DNA from: Pseudooceanicola atlanticus
GTDB lineage: Bacteria > Pseudomonadota > Alphaproteobacteria > Rhodobacterales > Rhodobacteraceae
Length of the DNA stretch: 64,000 bases
Direction of reading: 5' to 3'
Assembly: GCF_000768315.1 (NCBI RefSeq)
Contig: NZ_AQQX01000002.1
Location: 434,001-498,000, forward strand
Notes under the pieces: generated by a model
Databases searched by the model: none
What the model was told of the DNA's origin: nothing
The model's input: the letters and a program-made list of their open reading frames with translations, nothing else
Position numbers and translations under genes: made by a program
Shown: in pieces, positions 60,034 through 64,000 of the stretch
Position numbering within the stretch: position 1 is the first letter of the stretch
Layout: every line of letters begins with the position of its first letter

Positions 60034-60782
60034 CTGCGCAGGGCGGGCAGGCCGACACCGGTGCTCTGGAACCCGCCATCGGCGGCGACGACCTGCCCGG
60101 TGACATAGCTGGCCTTGTCCGAACACAGGAAGACGATGACCTCTCCGATTTCCTGTTCCGAGCCATAGCGGTTCAGCGGGATCGCGTCGTGATAGGCGTC
60201 GATGATCTCCTGCGTGTGGACGGCCATGGCCAGCTTGGTGCGCACGGGGCCGGGGCAGACGCAATTGGCGCGCACGCCGAACTCGCCCCATTCCGCCGCC
60301 TGCTGCTGGGTCAGGTGGATGACCCCGGCCTTGGACGTGCCATAGGCCACCCGCAGCGTCGATGCCCGCAACCCAGAGATCGAGGCGATGTTCACCACGG
60401 CCCCCTGCGCCGCCTTCAGCGCCGGGGCAAGCGCCTGGGAACACAGGAAAACCCCGTCGAGGTTGGTGGACATGACCCGCCGCCACATGGCGAAATCACA
60501 ATCGTCGATCGGACCGAAATCGGCGACCCCGGCATTGTTAACCAGCGCATCGACACGGCCCAGTTCGGCGACCGCATCCTCGGCCATTTTGGCCACATCA
60601 TCGGGATCCGAGACATCGCAATGCAGCGCCACGACACCGTCGCGCTTGCCGGCTTCCTCGGCCAGGATATCGCTGTCGCGGTCGACCATGGCGACGCGGC
60701 GCCCCTCGGCCAGGAAAAGGTCGGTGGTGGCCAGCCCGATCCCGCGGGCGGCGCCGGTGACGATGGCGGTTTTCTGGGTCAT
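60030..60782 (-). CDS. Short-chain dehydrogenase/reductase (FabG-like)
   Basis: 250 residues. NAD(P) motif TGAARGIGLA at 9-18, NNAG at about 86, catalytic NIASISG (Ser), YGTSKAG (Tyr-x3-Lys) and NCVCPGPVRT. The C-terminal SYVTGQVVAADGGFQS is the classical SDR ending. Substrate unknown (sugar, steroid or 3-oxoacyl type). Repeat site C lies 77 bp before its start codon. It is convergent with the small membrane protein gene. Confidence 0.9.
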   Translation of the reverse strand: MTQKTAIVTGAARGIGLATTDLFLAEGRRVAMVDRDSDILAEEAGKRDGVVALHCDVSDPDDVAKMAEDAVAELGRVDALVNNAGVADFGPIDDCDFAMWRRVMSTNLDGVFLCSQALAPALKAAQGAVVNIASISGLRASTLRVAYGTSKAGVIHLTQQQAAEWGEFGVRANCVCPGPVRTKLAMAVHTQEIIDAYHDAIPLNRYGSEQEIGEVIVFLCSDKASYVTGQVVAADGGFQSTGVGLPALRS

Positions 60783-60858
60783 GTCGTCCTCCTGTCCGGG
60801 GCAGGATTACGGAAAATTCCGGGGCCGACAATGGCCCCGCAACACCCACCGAACGCCA

Positions 60859-60898
60859 CGTCGGTATCGCGTCGGTATCCTGTCGGTATTGCATCGGT
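60859..60898 (-). repeat. 11-bp tandem repeat, site C (four units)
   Basis: Read on the minus strand: ACCGATG, ACCGACA, ACCGACG and ACCGACG at exact 11-bp steps (60898, 60887, 60876 and 60865 downwards), with spacers CAAT, GGAT and CGAT. It begins with GC as at sites A and B. It is intergenic, between the P-loop kinase stop and the SDR start. Confidence 0.9.
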
Positions 60899-60926
60899 GC
60901 CTGAACCGGCCCCGTCCGACCAGGGA

Positions 60927-61556
60927 TCAGCCCTGCCGCAGCACCAGGTCGGGGGCGCGGCTGCCCTCGCGGATGCGCCGCCCGTTGGGCAGGTCCACGA
61001 CATCCAGCTTGCGGGCGATCTGATCGGGGATCAGCTGGTAATGCTCCCACCGGGCGGTCAGGCGGCGGCGCAGCTCTGCCTCCGGCACGTCGATCATCAC
61101 CGTCAGGTCGAAGAACGGGTCGAGCGCCGACCAGGGCGCTTCGTCCAGCAACAGGTAATTGCCTTCGACCAGGATCGGGCCATCGCCTGCCGGAATGATC
61201 CGGGCCGACCCGCGCGAGATCTCGAGGTCGCGGTCAAAGACAGGCACGGCGACCTTGGCCTCTCCGCCGCGCAGACGTTCCAGCACGGACCGCAGCCCGC
61301 CCACGTCGAACGAGTCCGGCGCGCCCTTGAAGGGCAGGCGGTCCCGCGCCCGCAAAACCGCGTCATCGTAGTGAAAGCCGTCCATCGGCAGGATCATCGC
61401 ACCGGGCAGGTCCTGCGCCAGCGTCTCGACCAGGGTGGACTTGCCCGACCCGGGCGCCCCGGCAATGGCCACGAAGGCCCGCCCGGGCAGCGCCGCGATG
61501 CGGGCGGTCAGGCCGGCCGCATCGACGACGACCGGATCAGCGCCGCCAGCTGGCAA
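60927..61556 (-). CDS. P-loop nucleoside/pantothenate-kinase-like protein
   Basis: About 209 residues. P-loop AIAGAPGSGKST lies near residue 30, MDGFHYDD near 60 (as in uridine and pantothenate kinases), YLLLDE-type Walker B in GNYLLLDEAPW and the RW..R lid motif (RLTARWEHYQ). Substrate may be a nucleoside, fructose or a related small alcohol. The start is uncertain: the proposed TTG (61556) overlaps the end of the DUF1523 gene by about 20 bp and no ATG or GTG is in frame before the P-loop. Confidence 0.72.
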   Translation of the reverse strand: MPAGGADPVVVDAAGLTARIAALPGRAFVAIAGAPGSGKSTLVETLAQDLPGAMILPMDGFHYDDAVLRARDRLPFKGAPDSFDVGGLRSVLERLRGGEAKVAVPVFDRDLEISRGSARIIPAGDGPILVEGNYLLLDEAPWSALDPFFDLTVMIDVPEAELRRRLTARWEHYQLIPDQIARKLDVVDLPNGRRIREGSRAPDLVLRQG

Positions 61557-62178
61557 ACCAGCGCGACAGCCGCCCGCGCTTGTCCCGCGCGCTGTCCGAG
61601 ATCGAATCCCAGCTCTCGTCCACATCCTCGACCAGCGGGTCGATGCGGCGTTCGCGGAACCGGATCCAGCGCACCCGGATCGCCCAGCAGATCGCCGCGA
61701 AGACCAGCAGGATGAAGATGTTCAGCCAGGGGATGATGAACTGGTCGGGATCATCCACCAGCTTGACCGAGATCGCGTTCGGGAAGACCGTCCAGAATTC
61801 CACGCGCCAGCCGTAATGGGTGACCTTGACCCAGCGGGGATTGTCCGCGGTCGACCGCAGGTCCGACGCCTGGGTCTGCAGGTTCGAGGTATCGAACTTG
61901 AAATAGGGCGGCCAGCCCCAGCCCGTATCCTCGTTGCGATAGACCATCGGGTCGCCATCGCGCTGGATCGTCTGGATGAAGAACACGTCGCGATTGACCA
62001 CGCCCGTGGCCGTGCCGGTGTCGGCCTGCGCCCAGAAGATCGAGTTCTCGCCGAAATCGACCCGCTTTTCGTAGGTGTCCGAGATCCGCACGATGTCGTG
62101 CTGCGGCAGCGTGTAGTGAAAGAACAGCACCACGACGACCCAGAAGATCGTCCAGAAGGCCCACTTGATATATTTCAT
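61537..62178 (-). CDS. DUF1523 family membrane protein
   Basis: 213 residues. A first helix (about 7-23, AFWTIFWVVVVLFFHYTL) and a second (about 143-162, IPWLNIFILLVFAAICW) flank a periplasmic domain with TGTATGVVNRDVFFIQT and YRNEDTGWGWPPYFKFD, which are the DUF1523 signature. The cytoplasmic tail is basic. Function unknown. It lies 13 bp after the 90-residue membrane protein gene, in a minus-strand run from the DUF6638-like gene. Confidence 0.83.
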   Translation of the reverse strand: MKYIKWAFWTIFWVVVVLFFHYTLPQHDIVRISDTYEKRVDFGENSIFWAQADTGTATGVVNRDVFFIQTIQRDGDPMVYRNEDTGWGWPPYFKFDTSNLQTQASDLRSTADNPRWVKVTHYGWRVEFWTVFPNAISVKLVDDPDQFIIPWLNIFILLVFAAICWAIRVRWIRFRERRIDPLVEDVDESWDSISDSARDKRGRLSRWFASWRR

Positions 62179-62191
62179 GAAAACTGCCCCC

Positions 62192-62464
62192 TCAGGTGTA
62201 GTTCACGACGTAGATGATATAGGCGATGACCGCAATCGGGACGATGTAGACCAGCCCGATCAACTTGCGCCGGAAACTGTCGTCGTATTCCTCCAGCCCC
62301 TTGCGAATGAAGGCGTTCATGTCGTCGCCATGGTCCGGCCCGCCCTCGCGCCATTCGGCGATCAGCTTTTTCTTGCGCACCTGGCGCGACCAGATCGAGA
62401 CCGAGGCATAGATCACCGTCAGCACGACGAAGAGGATCAGGAACAGACGGGCAAGTGCCAGCAT
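62192..62464 (-). CDS. Small membrane protein between DUF6638-like and DUF1523 genes (unrecognised)
   Basis: 90 residues with helices at about 4-24 (LARLFLILFVVLTVIYASVSI) and 68-86 (IGLVYIVPIAVIAYIIYVVN), separated by a charged cytoplasmic segment (RKKKLIAEWREGGPDHGDD). The shape resembles small accessory membrane proteins, but no family is recognised. It begins 3 bp after the preceding gene's stop, so it is cotranscribed. Confidence 0.72.
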   Translation of the reverse strand: MLALARLFLILFVVLTVIYASVSIWSRQVRKKKLIAEWREGGPDHGDDMNAFIRKGLEEYDDSFRRKLIGLVYIVPIAVIAYIIYVVNYT

Positions 62465-62467
62465 GGA

Positions 62468-63844
62468 TCAGGACCTTTCCTTCAGCACCGCGCCCCAGGG
62501 CCCGACCCGCGCGATCCGGTCGTCGCGGCGCGTCTCGCGGTCGGCGGCGGGCGGAGGTGGCGGCGGGGCCGGTTCCTCCATCGGGGCGTCATGCCCGAAG
62601 AGTGCCGCGCGGGTGCCGGCCTTGTCCACGGCATATTCCGTGGCCAGGAAATCGGCGACATAGCTTTTCTTGGTGTCGGACCACCCGGAATAGAGCCGGT
62701 AGAACAGCTGTTTGTGGCAGATGAACAGCTGCCGCACATCCTTGGGCGTCAGTTCCGCCAGCAGCATGTTCACCAGGTCCGCATCGGCGTGATTGGCGGC
62801 GCGCAGGGTGTAGAAATAGGCCGGGTGATCGCTGGTGATGCGCGGCCAGGCCCCGCCATCCTCGGCCCAGGCCAGCAGGTTGCGCAGGGCGTGGTATTCC
62901 TCGGGCAGGTCATCGGCATGGGCGCGGGCCAGCCGCCGGATGTCCCGCCGCGTCGCGCCGGTCAGGTCCATCCCGCTGTCCTGCGCCGCATCCACGACGA
63001 TGAAATCCATCTTCTGCCGCAGGATCGCGCCGGCATCGATGCCGCGCGCCTTCACGATCGGTTCGACCAGCCCGTTCTGGTCCAGGAATTGCGCGATCCG
63101 GTTGCGATCCGACAGGTCGATGACCTGCTCGAAGGCCGCTTTCACCCCGTCCCGATCCGCCGTCAGCACCGCCGGATGGTCGACCCCGCGGAACAGGTAC
63201 GTCCCCCCGAAATGATCGGTCCAGAAATTGTCCTGGTCGAAGCGCATCTTCTTGAGCCGCACCGGGTTGCGCGTCACGTCCCCCGTCGTCTTCGCGACCG
63301 AGATCATCTGCGCGATCAGCACGTCGTCGAACCAGCCGTCCTCCTCCTGCAGGAAGCGGTCGCTGAGCTGCCCCAGCTTTTCCGCGTCGCGGACCAGCCC
63401 GGTGGTGGTGTCGGCCTCGATCTCGATATGGCGGATGTCATTCAGGCGGGCGGGGTTCGAGACGGAGAAGACGGAATTCACCAGCTCTCCCGCCACCGCA
63501 TCGCGGGCCGTCAGCGCGAAAAGCTGCGCCTCGTTCTCCTCGATGAACCGCTTGAGGATCGACCGCGAGGTCGAGAAATGCGCCTCCAACAGCGGCGCGG
63601 ATTTCTGCGCCGTGGTCAGCAGGATGAACTGCCGGTTGCAGCCGTTTTCATTCAGGTAGAGCCGGTCGTCCAACTCGTCCGCGACCTCGGGCGAATAGCC
63701 CGAGATGTCGATGTGGAAGTCGGTCAGTTCGGTCTGTTTCCCAGTCAGATGCCTGAGCGCACGGTTATACCGTTCGACCAGCGCGGGGCTGTCGACCGGG
63801 ACGAGGTTGCCGAACATGAGGCCGAGGCGGATGAGGCGGTTCAT
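62468..63844 (-). CDS. DUF6638-like hypothetical protein
   Basis: 458 residues, soluble, rich in alpha-helix. It begins MNRLIRLGLMFGNLVPVDSP and ends in a proline run (EEPAPPPPPPAADRE) and a charged tail. I recognise it only as a conserved Rhodobacterales protein of the DUF6638 kind; no enzyme motif was seen. Its ATG directly abuts the TAA of an upstream gene (TAAATG), and it heads a minus-strand run with a small membrane protein, DUF1523 and a P-loop kinase. Confidence 0.6.
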   Translation of the reverse strand: MNRLIRLGLMFGNLVPVDSPALVERYNRALRHLTGKQTELTDFHIDISGYSPEVADELDDRLYLNENGCNRQFILLTTAQKSAPLLEAHFSTSRSILKRFIEENEAQLFALTARDAVAGELVNSVFSVSNPARLNDIRHIEIEADTTTGLVRDAEKLGQLSDRFLQEEDGWFDDVLIAQMISVAKTTGDVTRNPVRLKKMRFDQDNFWTDHFGGTYLFRGVDHPAVLTADRDGVKAAFEQVIDLSDRNRIAQFLDQNGLVEPIVKARGIDAGAILRQKMDFIVVDAAQDSGMDLTGATRRDIRRLARAHADDLPEEYHALRNLLAWAEDGGAWPRITSDHPAYFYTLRAANHADADLVNMLLAELTPKDVRQLFICHKQLFYRLYSGWSDTKKSYVADFLATEYAVDKAGTRAALFGHDAPMEEPAPPPPPPAADRETRRDDRIARVGPWGAVLKERS

Positions 63845-64000
63845 TTACGGCTTCCAATATTTCTTTTGTCTTTGTTCTACCACTCGAAAGCGAGTGAACG
63901 CCAACCGACTTTGAAAATAGTTCAGCACCCGCCCACCAAAAGCATCAACAAACTCCTTTTTTCCAGATTCGGGACTGTATCCATTAATTACACCTACCAA
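63845..64000 (-). CDS. C-terminal 51 residues of an unrecognised low-GC gene, truncated by the window edge
   Basis: On the minus strand the frame is open from the window end to TAA at 63847-63845. The end of the product reads GRVLNYFQSRLAFTRFRVVE, then QRQKKYWKP. Hand count gives 66 G/C in 156 bases (42%), against the GC-rich genes beside it. Its stop abuts the next gene's ATG. The family is not recognisable from so short a piece. Codon choice (AAA, TTT and AGT rather than GC-ending codons) differs from the neighbours, which suggests recent transfer or an island edge. Confidence 0.6.
   Translation of the reverse strand: MVGVINGYSPESGKKEFVDAFGGRVLNYFQSRLAFTRFRVVEQRQKKYWKP

Overview
The window looks like chromosomal DNA of an alphaproteobacterium of the order Rhodobacterales (Roseobacter group). 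It is GC-rich. It carries a ccoNOQP - universal stress protein - fnrL - hemN block with FnrL boxes, an RpoE/ChrR singlet-oxygen sigma/anti-sigma pair, MipZ, and several families typical of this order (DUF1523, DUF3775, DUF6638-like). No photosynthesis genes, phage, insertion sequence or CRISPR array were seen. One tRNA gene (Val, GAC) is present; there is no rRNA. Assignments rest on reading motifs by eye; no database search was run.

Layout. 1-9.1 kb: C-terminal part of EttA, a secreted DUF4168 protein, a cold-shock protein, a large secreted RTX/CHRD-like protein, CutA, a BrnA-like protein, an L,D-transpeptidase, TrxC, a lipoprotein hydrolase and a geranylgeranyl-reductase-like flavoprotein. 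9.2-13.2 kb: divergent TesA-like esterase and YbbA/YbbP-type ABC exporter whose start codons overlap. 13.2-20.5 kb: micro-oxic respiration block ccoNOQP (minus), usp (plus), fnrL (minus), hemN (plus), with three FnrL boxes. 20.6-23 kb: PhzF-like protein, N-formylglutamate amidohydrolase, tRNA-Val and rpmJ. 23-32.2 kb: a tripartite tricarboxylate transporter locus with two thiolase-like proteins, a DUF35 OB-fold protein, an NDP-forming acyl-CoA synthetase and an IclR regulator. 32.3-36.6 kb: an MscS-type channel and a caspase-like protein with two peptidoglycan-binding domains. 36.6-45.4 kb: a Liv-type ABC transporter operon flanked by two CoA ligases and holding a small membrane protein between the permeases. 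45.6-48.9 kb: hybrid histidine kinase, OmpR-type regulator and a small hydrolase. 48.9-53.5 kb: M20 amidohydrolase, DUF3775, then SDR, DUF1365 and FAD protein, divergent from rpoE-chrR (53.7-55 kb). 55-64 kb: rmuC-mutL, mipZ, DinB, SDR, a P-loop kinase, DUF1523, two unrecognised proteins, and the C-terminus of a low-GC gene that runs off the window.

How the parts may work together. The cco/usp/fnrL/hemN block fits one oxygen-responsive regulon: FnrL senses oxygen, the cbb3 oxidase respires at low oxygen, and HemN makes haem without oxygen. The RpoE/ChrR island likely handles singlet oxygen and membrane-lipid damage. The two organic-acid uptake loci (TctABC and LivFGHMK) each sit with CoA-activating enzymes, which suggests uptake coupled to CoA activation of carboxylic substrates; the substrates cannot be read from sequence.

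Non-coding structure is the least explained part: (i) 11-bp tandem repeats of ACCGAYGNNAT at three distant intergenic sites; (ii) an 84-bp repeat copied perfectly at two loci, with a 22-bp core at two more; (iii) an AT-rich palindrome upstream of the M20 gene; (iv) GTAAC-N5-GTAAC direct repeats between the CoA ligase and the histidine kinase; (v) two convergent gene pairs that share one CTAG as both stop codons.
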